DNA of 50,936 bases from Alphaproteobacteria bacterium (GCA_018821435.1 JAHJME010000043.1:1-50936), one strand, 5' to 3'; shown: positions 24,944 through 34,433, counted from the first letter of the stretch. The notes: generated from the letters alone by a model not told the origin. Numbers and translations are program-made.

Positions 24944-25719
24944 GCGCCGACCTGCTCCAGGTGGACGTGAGCGGCGGCGTGGCCACCGTATCGCTGAACC
25001 GTCCCGACGCGCTGAACGCATTGTCGAACGGCCTGCTGCAGGCGCTGGTCGACACGTTTGCCGCCCTGGACGACGACGCAGGTGTGCGCTGCGCGGTGCT
25101 GCGCGGGAACGGCCGCGCGTTCTGCGTGGGCGCCGACATCAAGGAGCGCGGGACGATGTCGCTGGACGACGTCCGCGCGCGTCGTCGCCTGGCGCCCCTG
25201 GCGTTCGGCGCCATGCGCCGCTTCTCCCGGCCCGTGGTCGCACAGGTGCATGGCTACGCCATCGGCAGCGGGCTGGAACTGGCCCTGGGCTGCGACTTCA
25301 TCTTCGCGGCGGGCGATACCGCCATGGGTCTGCCCGAGACCGCCAAGGCCTCGATCCCGGCCGGCGGCGGGACCCAGATCCTGCCTCGCCTGATCGGCGC
25401 CGCCCGCGCCAAGGAGCTGATCTTCACCAGCCGCCGCTTCACCGCCGAGGCCGCCGAACGCTGGGGCATGGTGAACCGGGTGACGCCCGCCGACGCGCTG
25501 GACGCGGCGGTGCGCGAGCTGACCGACGAACTGGTCGCCGTCTCGCCGACGGCGCTGGCCACCGCCAAGCGCGCCATCGACCTGGGCCTGACCACCGACC
25601 TGGAGTCGGGGCTGCATGTCGAGGCGGCGCTCTACGAACGCGTGCTGACCTCCGAGGACCGCAAGGAAGCGGTTGCGGCGGCGGCCGAGAAACGCAGCCC
25701 CCGGTACGTGGGCCGCTGA
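24940..25719 (+). CDS. Enoyl-CoA hydratase (both catalytic Glu present)
   Basis: A 259-residue crotonase with NRPDALNALSNGLLQAL, RGNGRAFCVGADIKERG, VHGYAIGSGLELALGCD (first Glu present) and MGLPETAKASIPAGGG (second Glu present). It is the only crotonase of the three here with the full hydratase dyad, so true hydration of a 2-enoyl-CoA is most likely this enzyme. Start: ATG 24940 overlapping the previous stop. A larger open frame from 24538 overlaps the upstream gene in another frame and is not used. Confidence 0.92.
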   Translation: MSADLLQVDVSGGVATVSLNRPDALNALSNGLLQALVDTFAALDDDAGVRCAVLRGNGRAFCVGADIKERGTMSLDDVRARRRLAPLAFGAMRRFSRPVVAQVHGYAIGSGLELALGCDFIFAAGDTAMGLPETAKASIPAGGGTQILPRLIGAARAKELIFTSRRFTAEAAERWGMVNRVTPADALDAAVRELTDELVAVSPTALATAKRAIDLGLTTDLESGLHVEAALYERVLTSEDRKEAVAAAAEKRSPRYVGR

Positions 25720-25738
25720 GACGAACACAGACAAGAAC

Positions 25739-25761
25739 GCCGCGCCGGACTCCGGCGCGGC
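25739..25761 (+). other. GC-rich hairpin before the TonB receptor gene
   Basis: Arms GCCGCGCCGG and CCGGCGCGGC (10 bp) with a 3-nt loop, ending just before the receptor's ribosome site (AGGGAGGGG). No U-tract follows. It may set relative expression of the crotonases and the receptor by mRNA processing or stability. Confidence 0.5.
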
Positions 25762-25776
25762 CATAGGGAGGGGACT

Positions 25777-28725
25777 ATGACGACTTACAGATGCTGGCTC
25801 CTGGCGGGCTCCACCACCTTGGCCATGATAGCCATGGCCCTGCCGGCCGCCGCCGCGGACGAACCCGCCTCGGTCGAGGAGGTCGTCGTCACCGGCTCCT
25901 TCATCGCCGGCACGCCGAAGGACTCGGCCATCCCCGTGGCGATCATCGGTCGCGACGAGCTGGAGAAGCGCGGCTCGCCGTCGATGCTGGACATCATCAA
26001 GACCCTGCCGGTCGTCGGCGGCGTCCTGGGCGAGACCAACAACTTCAACACGCTGTCCCAGGGCCGTGGGGGCGGCGGCACCATCAACCTGCGCGGCCTC
26101 GGGCCGCAGCGTACTCTGGTGCTGCTGAACGGTCGCCGGTTCGCCGGCTACACCGCCGACACCAACCTGATCCCCGCCGCCGCCATCGGCCGCGTCGAGA
26201 TCCTGAAGGACGGCGCGGCGGCGACCTATGGCTCGGACGCCATCGGGGGCGTGGCCAACTTCATCACGCGGACGAATTTCGAGGGCCTGGAGCTCCAGAG
26301 CGAATACCGCCTGATCCGCGGCGCGGACGGCGGCGGCGACTACACGGCCAGCGCGGTCTACGGCTGGGTCGGCGAGACGTCGAACCTGATGGTGAGCGCC
26401 GGTTATCAGCACCGTGGCGAGCTCAGCCCCGTCGATCGCAAGTGGGCGCTGCCCACCTACTTCGAGAACCCTTCGGCCTGGTCGCCCAGCGGCAACCCCG
26501 GCGGCTGGACCGTGCGCGGCGGGCCGGCGGGAACCGGCGCTTCGCTGGGCTTCGTACAGGACGCCAACTGCGCGGCCACGGGCGGCGTGGCGACCTTCAC
26601 CGGAACGACGCCGGCCTGCTACTTCCAGTACCTGCCCTTCGACAACCTGGTGGAAGAGCAGGACCAGTACCAGCTGTACGGCGAGTTCAACGCCCGCATC
26701 GGCGACACCGGCAAGTTCCACGTCGAGGCGCTGTACACCCAGACCTCGCAGCCCGACGTCCGCGCCTCACCCAGCTTCGCGGCCACCTCCGGCCCGAACG
26801 GCCCCGGCGGGACCAACGCCTTCTACGTGCCGTCGAGCAATCCGGGCTTCAACACCTTCCTGACGCAGACGGGCAACGCCGCGCTGATCGGCACGGCGCA
26901 GAGCGCCACCGGCACCCTTTGGCGTCCGTTCGCCCAGGGCGGCGACCCGGCCACCGGCGGCCTGGGCGGCCAGACCGGCAGCCGCAAGAACGAGGAATTC
27001 CGCGTCTCAGCCAACCTCAAGGGCGAGACCGGCTACTTCGGGATCAACTACGACCTCGGCGCCACCTATATCCGCGAGAAGCAGGACACCCGCGTCACCG
27101 ACATCCTGATCTCGCGCCTGCAGTCGGCCTTGAACGGCCTGGGCGGCCCGGGCTGCACCGGCACGACGCCCGGCGCGAACGGCTGCCAGTACTTCAACCC
27201 GTTCTCCAACGCCTTCCCGAACAACCCGGCCCTGGGCTTGGCCAACCCCGGCTTCACGGCCGCGAACGCCAATTCCACGGCGCTGGTGGCGTGGCTCTAT
27301 GACCAGCAGTCGCTGCGCAACGACCAGGAGACCGTCGTCCTGGACGCGGTCTTCAGCGGCAAACTGCCGATCACCCTGCCCGGCGGCCAGATCGGCTGGG
27401 CCGCGGGATCCCAGTACCGCAAGGTTCACTACCAGCAGCTGATCGACAACCCGCTGTTCAACGCGCAGATCACCCCCTGCCCGACCATCGGCTCGACCAG
27501 CTGCGCCTTCCGCACCGGCCCCTACACCTTCCTGGGCCAGAGCCTGCCGCTCAGCCTGGAACAGAGCGTCTACGCGCTTTTCGGCGAACTGAACCTGCCG
27601 ATCACCGAGACCCTGAACGCCCAGGTCGCCGCCCGCTACGAGGACTACGGCGGCCTGACCGGCTCGACCTTCAACCCACAGGTCCGGGCGAAGTGGCAGG
27701 CGACTGACTGGCTGGCGGTGCGCGGCTCGGTCGGCTCGTCGTTCCGCGGCCCGACGGCGCAGAACGTGGCGCCGAAGGGGACCACCGGCCTGACCGGCAT
27801 CGCCGCGGCCGGCAACAACTCGCGCTCCATCGACTTCTTCGGCAACCCCAACGTGGGACCCGAAAAGGCGGTGACCTACAGCGTCGGCGCGATCGTCCAG
27901 GTCCAGAACCTCGCCGCTACGGTGGACTACTGGAACTACCGCCTGAAGGGCCAGATCACCGACGTTCCGGCCAACGTGGTCGCCACGGCGGTCGCCGGCA
28001 TCGGCAACGGCAGCCAGGTGGTGAACTGCGCCAGCGCGCTCCGCTATCTGATCACCTTCGACAACGCCAACGCCTGTGTCCAAGGTGTCACCCGCGGGAC
28101 CAATATCGCCCGCGTCCGCTCCGACATCACCAACGGCCCGACCATCCGGACCGACGGCATCGACATCGACGTGAACTACCGCTTCGACGCGGTGTTCGAC
28201 GGCGCGCTGGACCTGGGCGGCAACGTCACCCACGTGATGTCCTACAAGCAGGATGCATTCGTCTACGGCGGGATCACGGTGACGCCGGCCTACGACGCGG
28301 CGGGCTTCACCAACTACGACCGCACCTCGCAGACGATCGCCAAGTGGCGCGGCCAATTCTACGCCGACTACGCCCGGGGGCCGCACAACCTGCGCTGGAC
28401 GATCAACTACACCAGCGGCGCCGACGACAACCGTGGACCCACCGTCGTCCAGACCGGATCCTCGACCAACTGCACCGTGGCCAACGCCCAGGCCGGCACG
28501 GCGATCAACTGCCTGCTCACCACCGACGGCCTGCACGTGAAGTCGTACATCAGCCACGACCTGACCTACCGCGTGGAACTGCCCTGGGACGTCACGGTCA
28601 CCGCGACCGTGCTGAACGTCCTGGACCGCAACCCGTCCAAGGCGCGGCTGGTCCTCAACTACGACCCCTTCCTGGGCAACCCCATCGGGCGCTCGTTCAA
28701 GCTGGGGCTGAAGAAGACGTTCTAG
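25777..28725 (+). CDS. TonB-dependent outer membrane receptor
   Basis: A 982-residue receptor. The signal peptide ends at LPAAAA (about residue 27), followed by the TonB-box-like VEEVVVTGSFIAG. The plug domain includes DIIKTLPVV, TINLRGLGPQRTLVLLNGRR and RVEILKDGAAATYGSDAIGGVANFIT (as separate blocks). A 22-strand-type barrel ends in KLGLKKTF with the terminal Phe. It is probably co-transcribed with the two crotonases (57-bp gap containing a hairpin). It likely imports the substrate degraded by this regulon, possibly a hydrophobic or bulky acid too large for porins; that is inference from context. Confidence 0.95.
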   Translation: MTTYRCWLLAGSTTLAMIAMALPAAAADEPASVEEVVVTGSFIAGTPKDSAIPVAIIGRDELEKRGSPSMLDIIKTLPVVGGVLGETNNFNTLSQGRGGGGTINLRGLGPQRTLVLLNGRRFAGYTADTNLIPAAAIGRVEILKDGAAATYGSDAIGGVANFITRTNFEGLELQSEYRLIRGADGGGDYTASAVYGWVGETSNLMVSAGYQHRGELSPVDRKWALPTYFENPSAWSPSGNPGGWTVRGGPAGTGASLGFVQDANCAATGGVATFTGTTPACYFQYLPFDNLVEEQDQYQLYGEFNARIGDTGKFHVEALYTQTSQPDVRASPSFAATSGPNGPGGTNAFYVPSSNPGFNTFLTQTGNAALIGTAQSATGTLWRPFAQGGDPATGGLGGQTGSRKNEEFRVSANLKGETGYFGINYDLGATYIREKQDTRVTDILISRLQSALNGLGGPGCTGTTPGANGCQYFNPFSNAFPNNPALGLANPGFTAANANSTALVAWLYDQQSLRNDQETVVLDAVFSGKLPITLPGGQIGWAAGSQYRKVHYQQLIDNPLFNAQITPCPTIGSTSCAFRTGPYTFLGQSLPLSLEQSVYALFGELNLPITETLNAQVAARYEDYGGLTGSTFNPQVRAKWQATDWLAVRGSVGSSFRGPTAQNVAPKGTTGLTGIAAAGNNSRSIDFFGNPNVGPEKAVTYSVGAIVQVQNLAATVDYWNYRLKGQITDVPANVVATAVAGIGNGSQVVNCASALRYLITFDNANACVQGVTRGTNIARVRSDITNGPTIRTDGIDIDVNYRFDAVFDGALDLGGNVTHVMSYKQDAFVYGGITVTPAYDAAGFTNYDRTSQTIAKWRGQFYADYARGPHNLRWTINYTSGADDNRGPTVVQTGSSTNCTVANAQAGTAINCLLTTDGLHVKSYISHDLTYRVELPWDVTVTATVLNVLDRNPSKARLVLNYDPFLGNPIGRSFKLGLKKTF

Positions 28726-28741
28726 TTCGACCGGATACTGC

Positions 28742-28771
28742 GGGGCTCACCCGAGCCCCATCCATTTTTCC
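28742..28771 (+). terminator. Weak terminator after the TonB receptor
   Basis: Arms GGGGCTC and GAGCCCC with an ACCC loop, followed by ATCCATTTTTCC. The stem is short, so termination may be partial; the stronger hairpin at 28807 follows. Confidence 0.55.
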
Positions 28772-28806
28772 TCCCGCGACCGGGCGTATTTCTCCCGGAC
28801 CTCCTG

Positions 28807-28839
28807 GGGCGCGTTCTTCGGAACGCGCCCTTTCTTTTT
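28807..28839 (+). terminator. Strong rho-independent terminator
   Basis: Arms GGGCGCGTTC and GAACGCGCCC (10 bp) closed by a TTCG tetraloop and followed directly by TTTCTTTTT. It closes the receptor operon, so the nitronate-monooxygenase-like gene has its own promoter in the 66 bp downstream. Confidence 0.9.
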
Positions 28840-28905
28840 GACTACGCGCGATCGGACCGGCACGAGATCGGGCAAGCTCCGAAACACAGCAGCAGGAAAC
28901 GCCAC

Positions 28906-29877
28906 ATGAAGACCCGGATCACCGAACTGTTCGGCATCGAGCACCCGATCGTCCAAGGCGGCATGCACTTCGTCGGCCTGGCGGAGATGGCGGCCGCGGT
29001 GTCGAACGCCGGCGGCCTGGGCATCATCACCGGCCTGACGCAGCGCACCCCCGAGCTACTGGCCAAGGAAATCGCCCGCTGCAAGGAGATGACCGACAAG
29101 CCGTTCGGCGTGAACCTCACCTTCCTGCCCGCGATGAACCAGCCGGACTATCCCGGCTACGTGAAGGCGATCATCGACAGCGGGGTGAAAGCGGTCGAGA
29201 CGGCCGGCAACAACCCCGCCAAGTGGCTGCCGGCGCTGAAGGAGGCCGGGGTCAAGGTGATCCACAAATGCACCTCGGTCCGCCACTCGCTGAAGGCCGA
29301 GTCCATCGGCTGTGACGCGGTCAGCGTCGACGGTTTCGAGTGCGGCGGTCACCCCGGCGAGGACGACGTGCCGAACTTCATCCTGCTGCCCCGGGCGGCC
29401 GAGGAGCTGAAAATTCCGTTCGTCGCGTCGGGCGGCGTGGCCAATGGCAAGCAGCTGGTCGCGGCCCTGGCCATGGGCGCCGAGGGCATCAACATGGGCA
29501 CCCGCTTCATCGCCACGAAGGAAGCGCCGGTCCATGAGAACGTGAAGCAGGCGATCCTGGCGGCCAGCGAACTGGACACCCGCCTGGTCATGCGCCCGCT
29601 GCGCAACACCGAGCGCGTGCTCAACAACGTGGCCGTCGAACGCCTCCTCGAGAAGGAGAAGGCGCTGGGGGCCAACCTGAAGTTCGAGGACATCATCGCC
29701 GAGGTCGGCGGCGTCTATCCGCGCATCATGCAGGACGGCGAGATGGACGCCGGCGCCTGGTCCTGCGGCATGGTCGTCGGCCTGATCCACGACATCCCGA
29801 CCTGCAAGGAGCTGGTCGACAACATCATGGCCGAGGCCGACGCCATCATCCGCGGTCGGTTGGCGCAGTTCCTGTAG
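28906..29877 (+). CDS. Nitronate monooxygenase / 2-nitropropane dioxygenase family flavoprotein
   Basis: A 323-residue FMN TIM-barrel protein. It has HPIVQGGMHFVGLAEMAAAVSNAG (as HPIVQGGM and AAVSNAGGLG), PFGVNLTF, VDGFECGGHPGEDD with the active-site His region, and FMN phosphate site VASGGVANGK with GINMGTRFIATKEA. Some family members act on acyl-CoA intermediates in ring catabolism (for example the steroid-pathway protein IpdC), so a link to the neighbouring CoA locus is possible. It is isolated by a strong terminator upstream. Its last 32 bases overlap the convergent outer-membrane-factor gene. True nitronate activity is only one option. Confidence 0.88.
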   Translation: MKTRITELFGIEHPIVQGGMHFVGLAEMAAAVSNAGGLGIITGLTQRTPELLAKEIARCKEMTDKPFGVNLTFLPAMNQPDYPGYVKAIIDSGVKAVETAGNNPAKWLPALKEAGVKVIHKCTSVRHSLKAESIGCDAVSVDGFECGGHPGEDDVPNFILLPRAAEELKIPFVASGGVANGKQLVAALAMGAEGINMGTRFIATKEAPVHENVKQAILAASELDTRLVMRPLRNTERVLNNVAVERLLEKEKALGANLKFEDIIAEVGGVYPRIMQDGEMDAGAWSCGMVVGLIHDIPTCKELVDNIMAEADAIIRGRLAQFL

Positions 29878-31273
29878 GCGCACCGCCACCCAGCGCGCGA
29901 TAGAGCTCGACCCGGTTGGCCGCGCGGGCCAACTGGGCGGCGAGCAGGGTCTGGCGCGCGGCATAGAGGGTGCGCTGCGCGTCGAGGAGGGCCAGGTAGC
30001 TGTCCACGCCGCGATCGTAGCGGGCCTGGGTCAGGCGCTGGGTCACCGTCGCGGCTTCGACCAGGCGTTCCTGAGCGGCGATGCGCTCGTTGATCGTGGC
30101 GCGGGTGGCCAGAGCGTCGGAGACCTCGCGGAATGCGGTCTGCACCGCCTTCTCGTACTGGGCGACGGCCGCGTCGCGTTGCGCCTCGGCGCCCTTCAGG
30201 TTCGCGATATTGGCGCCGCCGGCGAAGATCGGCAGCACGATCTGCGGTGCGAAACTCCAGGTGCGCGTGCCCGAGCCGAACAGGCCACTCAGGTCCGGGC
30301 TGACCGACCCTTCAGAGCCGGTGAGCGTGATGCGCGGGAAGAACGCCGCGCGGGCCGCGCCGATATTGGCGTTGCGGGCCTGCAGCGTATGCTCGGCGGC
30401 GCGCACGTCGGGGCGACGGGTGAGGACCTCCGACGGCAGGCCCGCCGGAATGTCGGCCAGCACGCCCACGGCCTTCAGGTCGCCCTGCGGCAGTTGCGCG
30501 GCCGGAACCTCGGCGCCGACCAGCAGGCGCAGCGCGTTGCGGTCGCGCTCGACCTGGGCCTTGGCCACGGCGGCGTCGCTACGGGCCTGTTCGGCCAACG
30601 TCTCGACCTGGCGCAGGTCCAGCTCGGAGGCCGCGCCGGCTTCGAAGCGCTTGCGATTGAGGTCGAGGCCGGCCTCGCGGCTGGCCAGGGTGTCCAGCGT
30701 GATCGCCAGCAGATCCTGGTCGGCGGCCAGGGTGAGGTAGGCGTTGGCGACCTCGGAGATCAGGCTGATCTGCACCGCGCGCCGGTTCTCCTCGGTGGCG
30801 AAGAACGACTGCAGCGCTGCGTTGCTCAGGCTGCGGACCCGGCCGAACAGGTCCAGCTCATAGGCCGAGAAGCCGGCGCTGACCGTGTACTGGTCCAGCT
30901 TGAAGCTGCCGGTCTGGCCGGGGATGGCGGCGCCCGCGGGCTGGCTGCTGCGGGTGTAGCTGCCGTTGGCGTTGATGCCGGGCAGCAGGTCCGCGCGCTG
31001 GATGCGGTACTGGGCGCGGGCCTGCTCGATGTTGGCCACCGCCACGCGCAGGTCGCGGTTCTGCTCCAGCGACAGCGCGATCACCGCCTGCAGGCGCGGG
31101 TCCTGGAAGACGTCGCGCCAGGCCAGGTCGGCGCCGGACACATTCGACGTCTCGGTCGGCGTCGAGGTGGGCCAGCTAGAGCCGACCGGCAGGACCGGCC
31201 GCTCATAGCGGGGCGCCAGCGTGCAGCCGCCAAGCGCCGTGGCGGCCATCAGGGCCACGAGGAGAGAACGCAT
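29846..31273 (-). CDS. NodT-family RND efflux outer membrane lipoprotein
   Basis: A 475-residue TolC-like outer membrane factor. Signal peptide and lipobox (ATALGGC, lipid Cys at 17). Duplicated OMF helical/barrel repeats: NIEQARAQYRIQRADLLPGIN and its later counterpart ARAAFFPRITLTGSEG. It forms the exit duct for the pump encoded by the two genes upstream; the start is 1 bp after the AcrB stop. The C-terminus (GAPTGTAPTDRG) reaches into the end of the convergent flavoprotein gene by 32 bp. The NodT type is common in Caulobacter AcrAB pumps. Confidence 0.95.
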   Translation of the reverse strand: MRSLLVALMAATALGGCTLAPRYERPVLPVGSSWPTSTPTETSNVSGADLAWRDVFQDPRLQAVIALSLEQNRDLRVAVANIEQARAQYRIQRADLLPGINANGSYTRSSQPAGAAIPGQTGSFKLDQYTVSAGFSAYELDLFGRVRSLSNAALQSFFATEENRRAVQISLISEVANAYLTLAADQDLLAITLDTLASREAGLDLNRKRFEAGAASELDLRQVETLAEQARSDAAVAKAQVERDRNALRLLVGAEVPAAQLPQGDLKAVGVLADIPAGLPSEVLTRRPDVRAAEHTLQARNANIGAARAAFFPRITLTGSEGSVSPDLSGLFGSGTRTWSFAPQIVLPIFAGGANIANLKGAEAQRDAAVAQYEKAVQTAFREVSDALATRATINERIAAQERLVEAATVTQRLTQARYDRGVDSYLALLDAQRTLYAARQTLLAAQLARAANRVELYRALGGGAPTGTAPTDRG

Positions 31274-31274
31274 C

Positions 31275-34200
31275 TCAGACAGCCTCTTGGGGCGCGGCCT
31301 CGGGCGGCGCTTTGGGGTCGGCCTTGCGGCCGAGGTGGCGCTGCACCAGGACGAAGAACAGGGGCACGAAGAAGATCGCCAGGGCCACGCCCGAGACCAT
31401 GCCGCCGATCACACCGGTGCCGATCGCGTGCTGGCTGCCCGAGCCGGGCCCGTTGGAGATCGCCAGCGGCAGCACACCGAAGACGAAGGCCAGCGAGGTC
31501 ATGATGATCGGCCGCAGACGGATGCGGACGGCTTCCAGCGTCGCATCGATCAGGCTGGCGCCGCCCTCATGACGATCCTTGGCGAATTCCACGATCAGAA
31601 TGGCGTTCTTCGCCGCCAGGCCCATGGTCGTGAGCAGGCCCACCTGGAAGTAGATGTCATTCGATAACCCCCGCAGCGAGGTGGCGAGCACCGCCCCGAT
31701 GACCCCCAGCGGGATCACCAGGATCACAGACAGCGGGATGGTCCAGCTCTCGTACAGCGCCGCCAGCAGCAGGAAGACCACGATGATCGAGATGGCGTAC
31801 AGCGCCGGCGCCTGGGCGCCCGCTTCCCGCTCCTGAAGCGACAGACCGGTCCACTCGTAGCCGATGCCCGGCGGCAGCTTGGCCGCCAGTTCCTCCATCT
31901 TGGCCATCGCCTGGCCCGAGCTCTGGCCAGGGGCCGGTGAGCCTTGGACATTCACGGACGGCAGGCCGTTGTAGCGCTCCAGACGCGGAGAGCCGACCGC
32001 CCAATGGGTCGAGGCGAAGGACGAAAACGGCGCCATCTGGCCCGCGCCGTTGCGTACGTACCAGCGATCGAGGTCCTCGGGCGTCATGCGGAATGGCGCG
32101 TCGGCCTGGACGAAGACCTTCTTCACCCGACCGCGGTCGATGAAGTCGTTCACATAGCTGCCGCCCAGCGCGGTGGAGAGGGTCGCGTTGATGTCGGCCG
32201 TGGTCAGGCCCATGGCGCCGGCCTTGGCCTGGTCAACATCGATGACGAACTGGGGCGTGTCGTCCTGGCCGTTCGGGCGCACGCCCACCAGGGTCTTCTC
32301 GGCCCCGGCCATTCCGAGCAACTGGTTACGCGCCGCCATGAGGGCTTCGTGACCGACGCCGCCGGTGTCCTGGAGCTGGAAGTCGAAGCCGGACGAGGTG
32401 CCCAGTTCGGGCACCGCAGGGGGAACCACGGCGAACACCTGGGCGTCGCGGATCTGGCCGAACTTCTGCATCGCGCGCTGGGCGATCGCCTGAACCTTCC
32501 GGTCGGAGGCCTTTCGCTCGCCGAAGCCCTTCGTCCGTACGAAGGCCAAGCCTGCGTTCTGGCCGGCGCCCGAGAAACTGAAGCCCGAGATGGTGAAGAC
32601 GGCCTCGACCGACTCCGCCTCGTCCTTCAGATAGTAGTCGGACACCTGCTTCAGCACCGCCTGGGTGCGTTCCTCGGTGGCGCCCGGCGGCAGCTGAACC
32701 AGGGTGATGATCTGGCCCTGATCCTCTTCCGGCAGGAAGGCCGTCGGCAGGCGCATGAACAGCAGGGCCATCACCACGACGATGGCGGCGTAGACCGCCA
32801 TCCAGCGGCCGCCCTTGCCCAGCATCGACTGCACCTGGCCCTGATAGCGGTGGCTGGCGTGATCGAAGTTGCGGTTGAACCAACCGAAGAAGCCGCGCTT
32901 GCTGGTGTGGTGATCCTTGTCGGCGGGCTTGAGCAGGGTCGCGCAGAGCGCGGGCGTCAGCACCAGGGCGACCAGCACCGACAGCGCCATGGCCGTGACC
33001 AAGGTGACCGAGAACTGGCGATAGATCACGCCCTGCGATCCGCCGAAGAAGGCCATGGGCACGAACACCGCGGCCAGGACCAGCGCCACGCCGACCAGCG
33101 CGCCGGTGATCTCGTCCATGGATCTTCGCGCGGCGTCCTTGGGCGAAAGGCCCTCCTCCTGCATCACGCGCTCGACGTTCTCGACGACCACGATGGCGTC
33201 GTCGACCAGCAGGCCGATCGCCAGCACCAGGCCGAACATGGTGAGGGTGTTGATGGAGTAGCCGAACACCGCCAGCACCCCGAGGGTGCCCAGCAGGACC
33301 ACCGGCACGGCGATGGTCGGGATCAGAGTGGCGCGCCAGTTCTGCAGGAACAGGAACATCACCAGGAAGACCAGGACCACGGCCTCGACCAAGGTCTTCA
33401 CGACCTCTTCGATCGACTGCTTCACGAAGGGCGTGGAGTCGACGGGGATCGTGTACTCGATGCCAGGCGGGAAATCCTTGGACAGCTCGGCGACCTTGGC
33501 CTTCACCGCGTCGGCGGTCTGCAGCGCATTGCCGCCGGGGGCCAGCTTGATGGCCAGGCCGGTCGCCGACTTGCCGTTCAGCTTGGAGAGCGAGTTGTAG
33601 TTCTCGGCGCCCAGCTCGACGCGAGCCACGTCGCGGAGATAGACGTGCGTGCCGCCGCCGGTGTCCCTGAGGATAATGTTTTCGAACTGCGCCGGCGTCT
33701 GCAGGCGCGCCTGGGCGCTGATGGTGGCGTTCAGGACCGTGCCGGGCGTGGACGGCGTACCGCCTAACTGGCCGGCCGAGACCTGGGCGTTCTGGGCGCG
33801 GATCGCGGTGATCACGTCGGCCGGGGTCATGCTGCGCGCCGTCAGCTTCTCGGGGTCCAGCCAGATGCGCATGGCGTACTGCGCGCCGAAGAGCTGCACA
33901 TCCCCCACGCCGTCGACGCGACTGATCGGGTCCTGCAGATTGGCGGCCATGTAGTCGGCCAGGTCGGAGTTGGTGGCTTTGCCGTCGCTGGCGACGAGAC
34001 TGACGATCAGCAGGAAGTTGCGCGTGGACTTCACCACGCTCAGGCCCTGCTGCTGGACCTCCTGCGGCAGCAGGGCCGTGGCCGTCTGCAGCTTGTTCTG
34101 GACCTGCACCTGGGCGATGTCGATGTCGGTGCCGCCCTTGAAGGTGAGCGTGACCGTCGCCGAGCCCGTGCCGTCGCTGGCCGAGCTGATGTACTCCAGG

Positions 34201-34424
34201 CCGTCCAGGCCCTTCATCTTCTGCTCGATGACCTGGGTGACGCTGTCTTCGACGGTCTTGGCCGAAGCGCCGGGATAGACGGCGTTGATCGCCACCTGCG
34301 GCAGGGCGATATCCGGGTACTGGGCGATCGGCAGCGAGGAGATCGAAAGGGCGCCGGCCATCATGATGACGATGGCGATGACCCAGGCGAAGATCGGCCG
34401 GTCGATGAAGAAGCGTGAGATCAT
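31275..34424 (-). CDS. acrB: RND multidrug efflux transporter (AcrB/HAE1)
   Basis: A 1049-residue inner membrane proton antiporter, the normal AcrB length. TM1 is within FFIDRPIFAWVIAIVIMMAG (split). The TM4 proton-relay Asp pair is in GLLVDDAIVVVENVER, and the TM10 Lys is in AKNAILIVEFAKD. Large periplasmic porter and docking domains are at about 40-330 and 560-870. It exports drugs or hydrophobic toxic compounds from the periplasm and inner leaflet. ATG at 34424, 9 bp after the adaptor gene. One operon with adaptor and outer membrane factor. Confidence 0.97.
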   Translation of the reverse strand: MISRFFIDRPIFAWVIAIVIMMAGALSISSLPIAQYPDIALPQVAINAVYPGASAKTVEDSVTQVIEQKMKGLDGLEYISSASDGTGSATVTLTFKGGTDIDIAQVQVQNKLQTATALLPQEVQQQGLSVVKSTRNFLLIVSLVASDGKATNSDLADYMAANLQDPISRVDGVGDVQLFGAQYAMRIWLDPEKLTARSMTPADVITAIRAQNAQVSAGQLGGTPSTPGTVLNATISAQARLQTPAQFENIILRDTGGGTHVYLRDVARVELGAENYNSLSKLNGKSATGLAIKLAPGGNALQTADAVKAKVAELSKDFPPGIEYTIPVDSTPFVKQSIEEVVKTLVEAVVLVFLVMFLFLQNWRATLIPTIAVPVVLLGTLGVLAVFGYSINTLTMFGLVLAIGLLVDDAIVVVENVERVMQEEGLSPKDAARRSMDEITGALVGVALVLAAVFVPMAFFGGSQGVIYRQFSVTLVTAMALSVLVALVLTPALCATLLKPADKDHHTSKRGFFGWFNRNFDHASHRYQGQVQSMLGKGGRWMAVYAAIVVVMALLFMRLPTAFLPEEDQGQIITLVQLPPGATEERTQAVLKQVSDYYLKDEAESVEAVFTISGFSFSGAGQNAGLAFVRTKGFGERKASDRKVQAIAQRAMQKFGQIRDAQVFAVVPPAVPELGTSSGFDFQLQDTGGVGHEALMAARNQLLGMAGAEKTLVGVRPNGQDDTPQFVIDVDQAKAGAMGLTTADINATLSTALGGSYVNDFIDRGRVKKVFVQADAPFRMTPEDLDRWYVRNGAGQMAPFSSFASTHWAVGSPRLERYNGLPSVNVQGSPAPGQSSGQAMAKMEELAAKLPPGIGYEWTGLSLQEREAGAQAPALYAISIIVVFLLLAALYESWTIPLSVILVIPLGVIGAVLATSLRGLSNDIYFQVGLLTTMGLAAKNAILIVEFAKDRHEGGASLIDATLEAVRIRLRPIIMTSLAFVFGVLPLAISNGPGSGSQHAIGTGVIGGMVSGVALAIFFVPLFFVLVQRHLGRKADPKAPPEAAPQEAV

Positions 34425-34433
34425 GACCTGGTC

